Assembly (NCBI RefSeq): GCF_002999335.1
Contig: NW_020312757.1
Span: 62,001 to 126,000, forward strand
DNA from: Cyclospora cayetanensis
Lineage: Eukaryota; Apicomplexa; Conoidasida; Eucoccidiorida; Eimeriidae
Length of the DNA: 64,000 nt
Direction of reading: 5' to 3'
Below the pieces are notes generated by a model. The model did not search any database, was not told the DNA's origin, and was given only the letters and a program-made list of their open reading frames with translations. Below, one piece after another: positions 25,510-38,100 of this stretch (position 1 is the stretch's first letter; every line of letters begins with the position of its first letter). The position numbers and the translations under genes were made by a program.

Positions 25510-27356
25510 TCAGGTATGTGAAGACCGCCTCAGAGGTGCGGCGTTGGCATTTCTGAAGGCAGCACGGCCCAACTCATGCAGCAATCTATCACAGCGCAAT
25601 GCTGCGGGAGTCGGATACGAATGTGGGGATATGGGCAGTACCTGCTGCTGTGGCCGCTGGTCCTCTTGTGTGTTACTTTCGGAACCTGCATTGCTGCAGT
25701 CCGCGTCATCTCCATTGGAAGAGGCCCACAGAGGGACCAGCGCGGAGTCTACAGCAGGCGAGGCTGAGATAACAAAGACGACAGGAGGCACGCCTTGTTG
25801 CCCCTGGTGCTGCTTCCTTCGGCTGGCTGGTGATGCAAGCTTGTTGCTATTGGTGGCGCAGTCTGCTGCTCCGGTCTTCAGGACCTCCGGAAGCTCGTTG
25901 AGGAAACGGCGCAAAGACACGGGAGGAGCATGATGTGACTCGGACAGAGCGACCCAGCTGTAGACACATGTACACCCCAACACGCACGCACAGTCGCAAA
26001 ATCCACCTGAAGTTACAAGGGCTGTGCGAAGGCCTTCGCGGCCTATGTGCTGACAGAGAGTTACACGCATGCAGCGACCTACCAGCTGCCCTCTGGGAAG
26101 TGCCTCGAAAACGGCGGTTGCAGCACCTCGATGAGCGGCTGCGAATTCTGCTGCTCCTGCTGGTCTCCTGTTTTTGCCTCAAGACGCCCAGTTGGGGAGG
26201 CGAGAGCCATCTCCATGACCTTCTTAAACACCTTAAAGGTTCTCGGTACCCTAAAGGCCGAGTTAATCCTCAGCAGTTTGCCGTCCAGCGTGTGCACCAG
26301 CAGCTCCAGGGGCTGCTGCTGAGGTGGCGGCTGTTGGAGGCGCAGTAGCTTTATTAGGGGTGAATCCAAGAAACTCAGCAGACACTGATGAACGACGTCA
26401 GGTCTCATGCATGCAGAAGCAATCCAGTTAGGATCCGAAGCAGCGGCAGCAACTCTAGCGGCCTCCGCTGCAACGCACTCCCGCATGCGAGACCCCACAG
26501 GACCTTCTTTGGCAGATCTCTCCTCGCTGCATTCAGCTCCATAGGCAGAAGCGACAGAGCTGGAGATAGAGGCGAGGTGTCCTTGCACCCGCCGAATGAG
26601 TGGCATTACGGGATTTAGGGCCTTTTTATTGTGGCTGTTGCGGCTTTTATCCACTGAAAGCCCTGTCGAGGCGCCCATATCCTCTACGAAACCCGTGTGC
26701 TCATCCGCCGTAAAGAGACAGGAGACCGGCCCCTGATGCTTCTCTTGCTTCTTGCTGCTGCTGCGTCGGCGTAGCAGCACTAACGGAGAGAAACTCAGAA
26801 GGACAACCCACTGCCTTCCCTTGCCCCACCGAGCAGCGGCAGCTGCTGCTGCGGCAGCTGCTTCTGCAGTTACTGCATTCGCGGATTCGGGGGCTTGTAG
26901 ACCTCCTGAAGGGCTTTTACTCTCCTCTTCTCGCCGGCGCTTTGCCGCACTGCTACTGATGTTGTTGTGAAGGGGGGGCCTTCCACCCACCTCCGCACTG
27001 GCCTCCGTTTTATCCGTGGAAGGATCGTTTGCAGGATCCTGCGTGCTTCGATGGTCCTTCTGAATCCGAAGTAATACCTTCTTCTTCGTCGCTGGTCCCC
27101 TCGACTCTCCCTCCCGCTCCTTTCGCTGCTCCGTCGCATCATCGGGTTCGCGGGGCCTCTTGAGCTTCAGCTTGGTCTTCTGCTTCTGGAGGCCTTCTAA
27201 GGCAGAAGACTCATTGCCAAGTGCGGTGGTGGCAAGGTGCATTGCACCGTGGTGTGGCTTGGCATCATTAGCCTTCTTCCGAGGGGCTGCAGCAACAGCT
27301 CCTGCCCTGTGGGCTTCTCCCTCTACCTTCTTCTGCTTTCCTAATTTGGCTGCCAT
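25510..27356 (-). CDS. EMG1: EMG1/NEP1 ribosomal RNA methyltransferase
   Basis: SPOUT-class enzyme that N1-methylates a pseudouridine in small-subunit rRNA and is needed for 40S biogenesis; acts in the nucleolus. Two exons, 27356-26083 and 25957-25510, give 573 aa; the GTAGGT donor and CTACAG acceptor keep phase and rebuild a Cys after HFPEG. Family landmarks: RPDVVHQCLLSFLDSPL (about residue 317), LLVHTLDGKLLRI, then RVPRTFKVF (about 369), FSRHFPEG (about 422), PPVVFVIS (about 481) and a C-terminal ISPHSYPTPAALRCDRLL, matching the family's ISxYPLSAALxC ending. Start chosen at the first ATG (27356); the open frame upstream has none. Odd feature: animal EMG1 is about 244 aa, whereas here roughly 200 basic Lys/Arg/Ser/Ala-rich residues precede the fold, and Gln- and Ser-rich inserts interrupt it. 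The extension could carry nuclear-localisation signals (for example AAKRRREEE). Confidence 0.88.
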
Positions 27357-30300
27357 GTTCCTGCAACGGGCGGCAGTTAGAGTAAAACAAATTACGCTGC
27401 CGAACCTGGCAGTAGGAAGCGCAGCCTCAACAGCTTTCTGGATCCCACTGGGGCCCCACCCATGCCCAGAAACGTGTGCCCTACTAGGGCCCCAGGGGGG
27501 CCCCCACAAACATGTCCACCAAAGTGCTTCACTCGCCGGAGAGATTCATTGCCATAGATAACTTTCAAAACTAGTTCAATCATATTTATGGCCTATGCGA
27601 GGGTCGAACTTACGGGGGCTTCTCCTTGGGGAGTTCTCTTTAGTAACCTGCCACAGCCTTGCACATTGCGGGGGCACACAGGCCTAAATCACATTTGCTT
27701 GACCTTCTTACGCATCACACAGAATAAGTGAGGTCTCTATCTGCGTGTGTTTGCACTTTTTAGGGCACTGCCTGCGGTGGCAAGCTTTCGTCATCGTGCC
27801 TTTGGAGCATTTAGGGAGGCCAGGGGCATTAGAGGCCTGTGGTTCCACAAGGCAACTCCCTTGGAGAAAGAAATTTTAGTCTAGTCTGCATCGCAGTGTA
27901 TAGGGTATACTTTCTTTGTTATCTCGACACAATAAAAGCTTCTATTTCTGCACCAGTATACCGGTTTCTGCGCAGAGCAAGACCCACAGAGAGATGAACT
28001 CGTGCTCTGGGGGCTTGCCTTTTGTTCATGCAGTGTTTACGTCTCGGGTGCCCATAAATCCAGCAGACTCATATATTTGCATATTTAGCTCTGAGATCTA
28101 CATTCAAGTCTCCTCGGGGCCACTCTGTGTCTCTTCGCCTTAGCAAGCCCCTTCAAGGCATTCTTCTGAGGAGTTGATGCAGAGACAGGATGCTGCCTCT
28201 ACCTGCGCTCCTGCTCTTCTAGTAATTTTTGCACAGCAAAAAGTTGTCGTGAGTATTGAGCTGTCCTTCTCTCTATGCTTCTGCATTGAGTTTGTACTGA
28301 GTCGGCCAAGGGTCATTCTCCTGGCTGCCCATTAGGCTGGAGAACCTTAAAACGGATATCTATTGGCTACGATAGTAGGAGTAGCACATATGATACATTC
28401 GCAGCTACCTTCACGTTCACTAAGGGAAGACGCCCCGTTACCATTGTGTCCATTTGCAAGCTGCTTAACAGGCCTAAAATCTTCTTGGGAAATACGCCGA
28501 CGAGGCAATTGGAAGAACAGCAATGTGTAGCGAAGCAGCATCCTGTCTCTATATTGATTCTGGAGAAGAATGCTTTTCTATGGACCCACAAAGGCGAAGA
28601 AACCAGAGAGCGGGCCCGCGGAAACTGCTAAACATGAGCTGGTCATGACATTCGCCTTCTTCTGCCCATCTGCAGGCTGTTCAGTAGTCCACATAAAGCT
28701 CTCTTGGAAATGCACTGACAATGCAATTATTTAGCAGGACACCAAAAAATGTTCGTGGAATAGGACCTGCTGGCAATGAATTAGAGAGGAGCTTCTGCCT
28801 CAAATCACTTAAACTCTCCAACTTAAGGCGACGCTGCTCAGTGAAATTCCGTTGACATGCGTGTACAGAGGGCAACTTAATATGCCTGCCGCTCCCATTA
28901 CAAGTTTTCGTTTTCCCCTGCTCTCTGATTTAGTGTCCCTCTGAGGGCTAGAGAGGCCGGCAGACCGCCTGCCGGCCTCTCTAGCCCCCCTATGCGTCAG
29001 CCTCTCAAGGGTCCAGCAGTAGATGACAAGTGCTCGAAAGGCTGAACACGAAAGAAAAGGGAAGAAGGCGGCGGACGTGCAGACTGGCCCATCTGTTTCG
29101 AGTGCGAAGTGCAGCGTGTGCCTCCTCCGTCGTCGTTTATGGTCTTGCATGAAAAGCTCTTTGGCAATTTGAAGCATTGGCAGCAGGTAAAGGGAAAGCA
29201 GATTGCCCATTAGCGCGCTTTAAGGAGTTCTTCAGAATTCGTGCATCCTGACTCCTTCCTACTTCGTCTCAGAGTGGATCCACTCCTGGGTGGCGGTAGT
29301 CATCTAACTGCCCTGTGTGGCATATGCAGAGCCGCAGGCTTGGGTGAGCTCTCCAGATTTGGTACTAAGCGCCGCGTTGGGCTCTCCTAAATGGACAAAA
29401 GAGTGAAGCAGCTCAATCAAAAATTGCTGTCCTTTTTCCTAAGTTGCCTATTTTAGACTCTACGGCGCAAACGAGCCTTCCCTCGCTTATCCCCAGAATA
29501 TCATATGACTTTGGCATACGAACAAAGAGGGTGTGTTCTGCTATATGTGTGAGGCGCCCTCTCTAATTCAGTTCTCGGCCGCATTGACACTTCGCCTCAA
29601 CAGCTGGGGCAAAGGCCCTATGACTCTTAATCTGCAGAGGATTTTCCGGGGCTTCAGTAGTGGAAGGACAGCCTTTAAGCTTTGATCCAGACTGTAGTTA
29701 TTTTGCTGCATACGAAATCGGAGACTAACGGCCTGCCAAGCGGACCTATATATTACTAATGTTATAAAAGCATGGGTTAGGGAGCAACCTGCAACTGCAT
29801 GTGTCTTTGCAGGACACACAGCCACTTGGAGCCTATTTTTGAAGCCCAGTATGGGAATGTCTGTTGAGTATGGTGCTTTCTGCGGGGATAGGTTGCTGTC
29901 TCTCTAAAAGAGAAATTCGTGCGTTTATAGTTGTATGGTTCTACATTCTACACTTAAGAAGCACAGCTGTCCCTCATTGGGCGCTATAAGGTCCTCGGTT
30001 TCGCTTAGCAGGGAGCAAAGTGGCTAGGATGTAGCGGGCCTGGCTATGCGCATGCATTTTCTTTTACACTAGTCATTTGTAATAGAGATCTAGTGTAAAT
30101 TTGACTATTTGATTTGGCTGTTCCTAACTGCTTATTGCTGCTTAGTAGAATCTCCCTAATACAGCCAGATGGACTGGGCGTGTGTCTACCAAGTTGCTCT
30201 GTGTAACTGGGGTGAGAGCTGGGAGTGCAAAAGCGTTGCAACAAAGCGCACCCTAGCTGATTTTCGCCGTCTTCTGCCAAAACCTTATGGGGTGATGGCA

Positions 30301-31553
30301 ATATTAGAGAAAGCCCTTGAGGGCTAGTGACTAGCTTTCGTCCACCTACATCTGGAGCAGGGCTAATCGTACGGCGCTATGCAGACCCTTAATGGAGCAC
30401 TACACAGCTGAACAACCGCCCATGGCTGGAAAGACCCTGAACCACGCCATTTTCAAGAGAAATAAAGGGCAAGTAATGGAAGCTTATTCTACGATCCTGT
30501 GCAATCGGTTGTTTTTCGTCTTATACGGACTTCGGATGTGCATTCAGGCAATGCTTCGCCGTGAAGGGGCTAAACATACATTCTCCCCTGTTTTTTCTCC
30601 CTTTGCCAGCCATGCTAGAATCCCTGAGGAGCGATGAAGCTGTATTTAGCCTCAAATGTCACAGATTCAGGCATCAGGAGTCGACGCTGTGTCTAGGTGA
30701 GAGCCTTCAACTGGGCAGCATGGAGGCGAGAGCACTTCATTTTTAGGGGCTACAGTGGCTGTGAGTGTTGGGCAGTTTCGAGGTCTGGGCTAGCTGCCAG
30801 AGGCCTGTTGGGTTAGCCAACTGCAAAACAGTATGCAGTAATTACCCAGAGCCAGCCCCCTCTAGCCACTAGGAAAATAGGGCACTACCGTTACCTCCCC
30901 GCTGGGCCGATCGCTACGAGACTCGGATGTATTTACGTACTGCGAGGCTCCGACTAGTGTGGTCTCCATCCAAGTTCTCAAAATCCGTATTTGCCCTGAG
31001 CTTATGCGGATTATTGTGTAAGTAAAACTCACTTGGTATCTTTCTTTCTTCTTGAACATCCAAAACGGGGACGCCCTCAGGCGCGGCGGGCAGTCGGCCG
31101 CGGGGCCGCGAGCGGATTGTGGACCAGACCTAAAGCATTCTGCTGCCCGTTACCTGAAATGTTTGTGATTATTCAAACGATGATTCTCTTTTATTTCAAA
31201 CTTTGATTGGGAAATTAGACCTGAAATCGCAGCAGGAAGAGCTGCAGCATCAATAGCAAGGCCCAGTTGCCTTGACTCCCATCAAAGAGACCGCTAAACA
31301 GACCGGGTTGACGCAACACAGCTAAAGGGCTGCCGCTGTTGTAGAGCCGCGGAGAAAATCTAAATCAGGGCTCTTATGGTCTCATCTAGGGGGTCTCCTC
31401 GAGCTCTAATCACCCTTGGATCGCTAGGGGCACAGCTGTCTGGTGTGGGTTATTGCTGTTTCCTTTTCCCTGCGAAGCCGATCCACAAGAAAATAAACTC
31501 TCGTCATCCAAGGAGACTCTGTACAAAGCTGCAGAGTCCCTGAGGCTGGCGTC
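27357..31553. other. Large gene-poor stretch
   Basis: About 4.2 kb between divergently transcribed genes. I see no exon chain or domain on either strand; the many short open frames look random. It contains a perfect hairpin at 28945-28987 and, at its ends, should contain the promoters of EMG1 and of the gene starting at 31554. Confidence 0.45.
28945..28987. repeat. Perfect inverted repeat, 19-bp arms, 5-bp loop
   Basis: The left arm gggctagagaggccggcag (28945-28963) is exactly mirrored at 28969-28987 around accgc. The arms are GC-rich, so the RNA hairpin would be very stable. No T-run follows. It lies in a region without genes, so it might be a small-RNA precursor, a mobile-element remnant or an insulator-like site; none of these is shown by the sequence. 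Confidence 0.9.
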
Positions 31554-34500
31554 ATGGAGTGTGACGGGGAGGATAGGGAGGGCTTGCTGGAGGAGGACGG
31601 TGTGCCTCATGAGTGGGCAAACACAGGCCCACTATCACTTGGTGCCTTTATCGCCCCAGTGCTAGAGGCTACTGAGATCACTGCAAGAACGTTAGAGGCC
31701 ATGCGTCAACTTTTTGACACGTTTAAAAAGCTGCAAGTGCATCCGACGGAAAGTGGCTGGAAGCCTATTGTAAAGGTTACTGAGGGCTTCGCCGCTTGCA
31801 AAGCCTTCCTTCAAGCGCTAGTAAGTTAAGACGCTTAGCCAAAGGCATGAATTCTTCTTTGAGAAGAATCCCCTGTGTAACCCAGCATCGTACTTCGTAT
31901 GGATATTGCTTCTCGAAAAGGCCGCTCCGCAGCTGTGCCCTCACTGGACGAAACGGAGACAGATATCTCTGTACACTTGTATACCTCATTCCTTTGTCTT
32001 TGTGGTATCCGTGTGGCTTTGAAGGCACGGGCCTCTGACCTTCTGGGGATCCGACCACAGAGCCGCGCGTATAGGAACCAGTTTACAAAGAACTACAAGG
32101 CCTTGTTTCCTGATTATAGACGGCACTACCGCGTGGATGTACTAGAGGCTTCCCAGGAAGGGTAAGCTGCTCTCTTATCTCTGCGATGCATGTTAGCATT
32201 TCCTCAAGAGCTCTCTGCAGAACGTCCCGCACAGGCATCAATAATCCACTCAAGTCCTAGACCACAGGTCTTCTGTAAGTCAGTTAGGGACGAAAGACGC
32301 TAAGCATGCAAGGTCACCCCCTCACAAGGAGTCACATGATAAGGTGTACGTGTGGCTCAGGTACTCTACTATCTACGTTAACGGCGAGCGCTATGACTTC
32401 CATGCCACGGTTTTGGAAAGGGGCGCCAGCTTTAGAGAGGCATGGGGAAGGACTTTAGATGTGGTGAGAAGCCAATGAGGCTCTCGAACGATTTAAAGTG
32501 CCGTTTAAAGCGTAATTAACAGTATCAAGTATACCTGTGCCTCTTTTGTTTAGATACCCAGTTGACAGGAGTGTAAGGCCCCTGGGTTTCCAAACAGGTG
32601 CTAGAAGAATAAGCCTTTGTTCGTCGCATTTGGGGTCTAGAGCGCACACGCCAGTGCTTTCATTTTGTTGAACGTTATATCTGGTGCAGCTTAACACAAT
32701 GCAGCACGTGGATTTGTTCGAAAGTCCTTTTTGGCGCTCTGAACTGGTGCCCGTACTGGTCGAACTGGATAGTAAATGGGCCTCATTCGAGGAGGAGTAT
32801 ATCCTTGAACTGATCCAGATAGAGCGAAAAGCCCGACGCTACGTGATGGATGTTATCTATTTAGAAAATCAGCTGCTGTACTTGGATGGAGCTGTGGCCT
32901 CCCTTGTCTCCCAGGGCAATGCCAACCAAACGGCCCATCTACACGTGTGGCAGCAGTGGCAGAGTTGCAGGAGGCAGTACGTCAAAAAGGTCTTCAGACT
33001 CAACTCAGTCGCTAACTACAGGAGAAAGGGTCACACTGGACTTGATCTAAGTGTGCTTGAGGCATCGGAGAACATCATCAAAACAAGCGGTGGGCCCACG
33101 TTCCAGACATCTGTCTACTTAGCATCCCGCCTTAGCCCCCATGAAGGAGATTCATCGTTTGTCTCTTCCTTGTTAGATAGAAGTTGAGTTAAAATTGACA
33201 ATGGCCAAGCCTGATAAAACCAACGATTTTGCGTGCGTGGCATGCCCAACTTGCAGAGTCAGATCCCGGCCATGTATATTCCGCCGTGGAGCACATGGCT
33301 GCAGAATGCGTTACAAGCTTTAACGACTTTAGAGGGTAATTTTCTCCTTGACATTTTTCTTGTTCCTTTCCCTCACTAGTTTCTAGGAGTACCATTATGA
33401 TCTGCATTACTGAAGCGCTGTTCGGCCTTCAGCGCGAAGATGGCAGAGTGCAAAAGAACGGAGCAGCGCAGCGGCGAGAGCAAAGAAGATGCAGCTAGCA
33501 GTTTTTTGTTTCCTGCGGCGAGTTCAGGCATATAAACGAGCTAAGACAGTCTCCAGAACGCGTGGACCCGCACCTAGGGAATAATCACGTGCTGGTTTCC
33601 CACCTCTGCCGGCTGGAGGAAACCTGGCAACTGGCGCACAAATATTTGAGGGATCCCCAGCGGCTACGGGACCTGCTCAGTCTTATTGAGTTTATAACGG
33701 CCATTGTGGCCACAGAAAAGACCATACATCTCAGAACAGCTTCGCATGGAGATTTGCCTACATCTGGATGCCCGGAGAGCTATCAAAGGACGCTTAACAG
33801 CTGCCGCACGGGGCACCAACAACAAAGTGGCAAGGAGTCATCCGAGAGCAGCAGCCTTTCCTCCTCCCACCCCAGCAGTAAGAGCATTCAACATCACGAC
33901 AGCCGCTTCGCTACGAGCAATTCCACTGAAGGAGACTTTGCAGATACTCTGGAACACCGTGTCGTCAATTGCGATGTGGGGGCCTTCCTAGCGGTAAGCA
34001 ACTACTGGCGAGGCGCTGCCAGCCGGCCTGACAGGATGCAATGGGGGGCAGTCGCAGGAAGGATACGCAGCATATGGAAGCACTTAGAATTCTGTAGAAC
34101 TTAAAAGTGCGATTGGAAGGCCTTTCTCTGCATTGCTTCTCAAAGCTGGTACTGAGGAGCCATTGCTTATCCTGTGTGGGGTAGGGGTGGAGGGGCTTAG
34201 GAGGGGAAGCCTTGCAGCTCTTCGTGCGGTAACCAATTTGCGGTTTTCTGTGGCTTGCTCAGATACCCCGCTTCGTCTGCCTCTACTATCTGCTGGATCC
34301 CATTCACCGCGTACACTTGTTTAGACCTTTCTTGCCAAGCCTGTTTCGTGAAGATTGCGCAGACGGTGTAAATGTGGGGGATGTAGGGGACAACGATTGT
34401 TCATCTACCCCGACAACTCCAGCATCACTTCCTCGAGCAGTTCAGGAAGGCGACAGATGCACAGCTGCCGCATCTGTTTTATCGGGAGCACAGTTTGTCT

Positions 34501-35753
34501 GCAGACTAGAGACTCGGGTACGTAGTCCAGTGGCATTGGCCTCCCCTCAAGTTGTAGGTAGTAAGGTAGGGGATGGAGCGTCGGACGGTCCTGTGTCTTC
34601 CCCCGCCACTGAGCAGACACAACCAGAGGGGGCCGCCTTTCCGCAGCACGCAGAGGCTTCTGAGGAAACTTGGGCAAATAAGAGACAGCAGAACGCTCAA
34701 GACAGGGGGGAAGTACAGAGAGCTACGTTCCCCTCGGCACCTACGACCAGCAGCACTACTCAAGGGGAGCTGGCGCCTCTTTCCGGCACGCACTCCAATT
34801 CTTTGCTGCCTCTTTTCTTGTCGGGAGGCCTCTTGGACACTGGATCTGCCACCAGTGCTGAAGGAAATCTCCAGACCAATTCCTTAGGGGTCCCCTCAGC
34901 GCCCGCCTCCCGTTCGGGGCCTTCCTCACAGAGGCTGTCATGTCCCAGTCTTGCCGGGACAGAAAGATGTGTGTCTCGACGCTTGCGCGTATTCCCTTGT
35001 CATTCGGACTCCGACTGGTGCAGTACAGTACCCCCTCCCTTCTGTGGTGTTGAGGCCATGGGGAGCTACCGTTGCTGCAGATTGGTACGCAGCAAAGTCC
35101 CCCGTTCGTTGCGACCTATGGTGCGAGCATGGCAAAAAATCCAGCAGTGGGTGCAGACAGCCGGGATGGAAGGCAGAGCAGAGCCCTGGCTCTGCGTAGT
35201 AGCGCGTCTCTCCGACTCGGGTGCCTTCGAGCCCCTCATGCACTCTCAAATGAACTCCAAGGTGGGTCGAAACGCTGAATAACCTGTTTAGCTGCTTGAG
35301 AGAGTATGAATTTTCTCCATAAGGACTCGGAACTGGCACAAACTATAACAGTGCACAACTTCTAGTTCCATGAACAATCATGAGCATGAAGTCCTTGCAG
35401 AGGGTTTGTGGTTTTCGGATTCGTGGCCGTATTTCTCCTCTGTAGAACCGCGTGCAGTTTTTAAAGTTCTCTGCCGGAGTTTGTGCTGCCTGACTTTACA
35501 GGTGTCTGGTGGCCGGAGGTATTTGGAGGCCCTCTTCCAGTCTGTAGAATCGGTTTCCATGGCCATCCAGCGTTCATGCGCGGCAGAGTGGAATGAGTTC
35601 CTGCAAGTGCTCATTACTAGTGTCACTCACAGAATGCAGACTATGTGTCATGTTGCACAGTGCCCAGCCGTGTCGCAACTCTCAACCGATGAACTTGGAG
35701 GGTCAGCCGACACCGCTGCAAGTGACACCTTTCTTGCATCTGCAAAAAGGTAG
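31554..35753 (+). CDS. Unrecognised multi-exon protein (about 8 exons)
   Basis: I do not recognise the family. Exons that join in phase: 31554-31820, 32025-32161, 32361-32463, 32690-about 33185, 33257-33335, 33557-33993, 34263-35261, 35502-35753. Donors such as GTAAGT, GTAAGC and GTGAGA and acceptors such as TGGCTCAG support them. The exon 4 end is unresolved. The ATG at 31554 begins an acidic stretch. Exon 4 is helical and charged (FESPFWRSELVPVLVELD, then EEEYILELIQIERKARRY), with no Gln repeats. Exon 6 has a helical start, then a Ser-rich linker. Exon 7 opens with RFVCLYYLLDPIHRVHLF and goes into about 200 low-complexity residues before a more ordered end. No signal peptide or clear membrane span is seen. 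The length, about 930 aa, and helical character would suit a scaffold or trafficking protein, but this is a guess. The protein may continue past 35753 if GTAGCT at 35748 is used as a donor. Confidence 0.6.
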
Positions 35754-36940
35754 CTTAGCTCAATCCTCACCGGATATGTATCAGGGTCCCTATGCAAAAC
35801 CGCTGCTCTTTTTCGTTACAAGGAAACAATAATTACACGTAGGCGAAACGGTAGCATGCAAGTCCGGTGCTGTACGATTGACACCCGACCCAGCGAAAGT
35901 ACGTTGAATCTAGTATCGGCAGACAGGACTTAAAAAGCGCACGTACCGAAAAAGCCTTGAAGTACAAATATGCTATTTGGGATATTTTCATATGTTTAGT
36001 ACGTAGTACAAAAACAAGAGAGCTGTTTCTTCAGAAGAGGAGTCTGGCAGCCGTGAATGTAAAATAGAGGCCACCTCAGCTAATCCAACTCTGGGCTGAA
36101 GTGTCTCAGTCCTATCTCTTAAGTTTCCGCGGGTACTGCACTGCCACAGCAGCCTCTGCAGCGGTATCCCACGAAAGGGAACACACGAGCGCTGAGTGAG
36201 GGCCTTCACGATCGTACAGGCCGAGCCTCCTACGCAGAGGGCTTGGTCTGTCTGGCGAGAGGCACCATTCTAACAAGCCTCAAGACTGGAAGAGTGCTTC
36301 GAATCGGACTAATTTGGGCCCACAGTCACAGTCTGCCTATCCCAGAGGATACCCTAATCCAAGCAAAGCTGCAGCCAGCGGAGCCAGCATGAGGGCTTTT
36401 CTTCGCTGCTAATTTGCCATGCTATGTGTATGTAAAAAACGGCGGAGTTAGGACTGCGGCATTATATGGCTCGGAAGTGTCATGAAAGCAGGCATCACTA
36501 CGGATTCCAATCGTTTCATGTCTCTTGTGTCCGCTGCCTTGGCCACAAATCCTGTGTCTGCCGATAGGTCAATGCTTGAAGAAAATGCAATATCAAAAGA
36601 CTGGCACTGACCAGTCTTCCACCGCCGTCTTGAGAAGCGGAGATACAGTGCCTTCAAGGGTCACTGCACACTCCATTTCTACTCTGTCTTCAAGTCGGTT
36701 ATGCCTGATATACCCCACAGTAGTCGCAGACCCACAAATAAAGGCAGCCAAATGCACCAACCGGTTTCATGTAGGAAATGGCTTCTCTAGGCCATATTTA
36801 TTCTCTCAAAACTTGTACAGGACGGGCTGCAATAGGAAATAGTGTGTACACCATCTACCAGATCTGCACAGTTCAGCGACTAAGGTTTTGAAAGAACTCA
36901 TGAACTAAACGCGACAAACACTACGATGTTACTGTGATGC
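35754..36940. other. Gap between two convergent unrecognised genes
   Basis: The gene on the left and the gene on the right converge here, so it carries both 3' ends. No supported exon is seen; short open frames around 36450-36840 have no recognisable features. Confidence 0.45.
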
Positions 36941-38100
36941 CTAACGCGTACGAAATTCGGGTAATCCCGTGGACCAGACTTTGATGTCTTGAAAAGTCCG
37001 TTTTTTGATTGAGGTAGCATCGAATACCACATTGGAGAAGAGCGTGTAGTAAATAGGATGTCGCTCTAGTGTGATGGTGCTGTACATGCACCTGTAGACG
37101 TCCCTGCTTGCTTGGTCTAGATTATTCGGGTCCAGACTGGTGCTGTCCATCCTGTCGTAGTAGACGGGGGGCTGGTAGACAGACTTGAAGTAGCGCCAAT
37201 CGGAAGTGGGATCACTACTGAGGCGAAACCAAATATGCGACTCGTAGGCTTCAGCACCAAGGCCTTTTTCAATAAACTCTGTTCCATCCAGCTTCTCATT
37301 TTCCTGAAACACCAAAAGCACAGAGGGCTACATAGCTATAGCCTTAATCGATGGTGAAGCCGCCGCTTACGTGCTTGCTGCTGGTAAGCATATTGCGGGT
37401 GTTACTGTTGACACTACTCTTAATGTTCCTGCGATATATCCTAGGCTGCTTGGGGTAACACGAATAGGGAAGCTAGTCAATACAGCAAACTCGGAGATTT
37501 TCCATGGGCATCCCGGTTTCTTCCTCTGCCACAGCCGGTTCAACCAAATTGCTTTCACCAAAATGGTGGGGGAGAGCGTAAAATGGGATTAACAGTGTTG
37601 GTATGGGATGCTACCTGGCGTTTTAAGACGTAGACAAACTGTGTTTCGGGGTACGGGTCGTCCTGTTTGTGCAAGCGAAGCAGGAGCTGAGACACGTCCA
37701 ATTTAAAGGTCATGCAATCCCCCACCCTGACAATAAAGGCCGCTGGTGCGTCCATGCCGGATATCTTCAAGGAAGAGCCTCCGGGTAGGATAACAGGGTT
37801 GCTGAACTCCAGCTGAATCCCTTGTGAACCCATGGCAACGTCTTGCATCGAGGCTTCTGTGAAGCCAAAGTCGTTTTCGGGTCCTGAGGCAAAATCCAAC
37901 CAGCCGGAAGACACACATGGCATCAACATAATCCACTTAAGACTTAGTTGCATGTGTATAGCTCGGCGGCAGAGAACACTGAAGGCTACGAAAGGCTGAA
38001 TAAGTTGATACTTCCGTAATGCCCGAAACCTAAAACTTTCGTGCGGGACCATCATTGCTTCATAGCACCTCTCTACGCCACCCCTCATCATACATTCCAT
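36941..38100 (-). CDS. Unrecognised protein, probably secreted (3 exons)
   Basis: Three exons join in phase 0: 38100 (or 37953)-37615, 37472-37371 and 37303-36941, with donors GTAGCA and GTAAGC and acceptors TTGACTAG and GTTTCAG. ATGs at 38100 and 37953 are both in frame. I prefer 37953 because it opens a signal-peptide-like start (MQLSLKWIMLMPCVSS) followed by a polar region, giving 267 aa; from 38100 the product is 316 aa. The middle part contains ILPGGSSLKISGMDAPAAF and VGDCMTFKLDVSQLLLRL, which read like beta-strand-rich sequence. The last exon is rich in Tyr, Trp and Asp (ESHIWFRLSSD, QPPVYYDRMD) and ends with basic residues. No transmembrane anchor is evident. There are few cysteines, so it is not an obvious SAG or SRS surface antigen. 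Function unknown; a secreted or surface lectin-like fold is only a guess. Confidence 0.55.
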
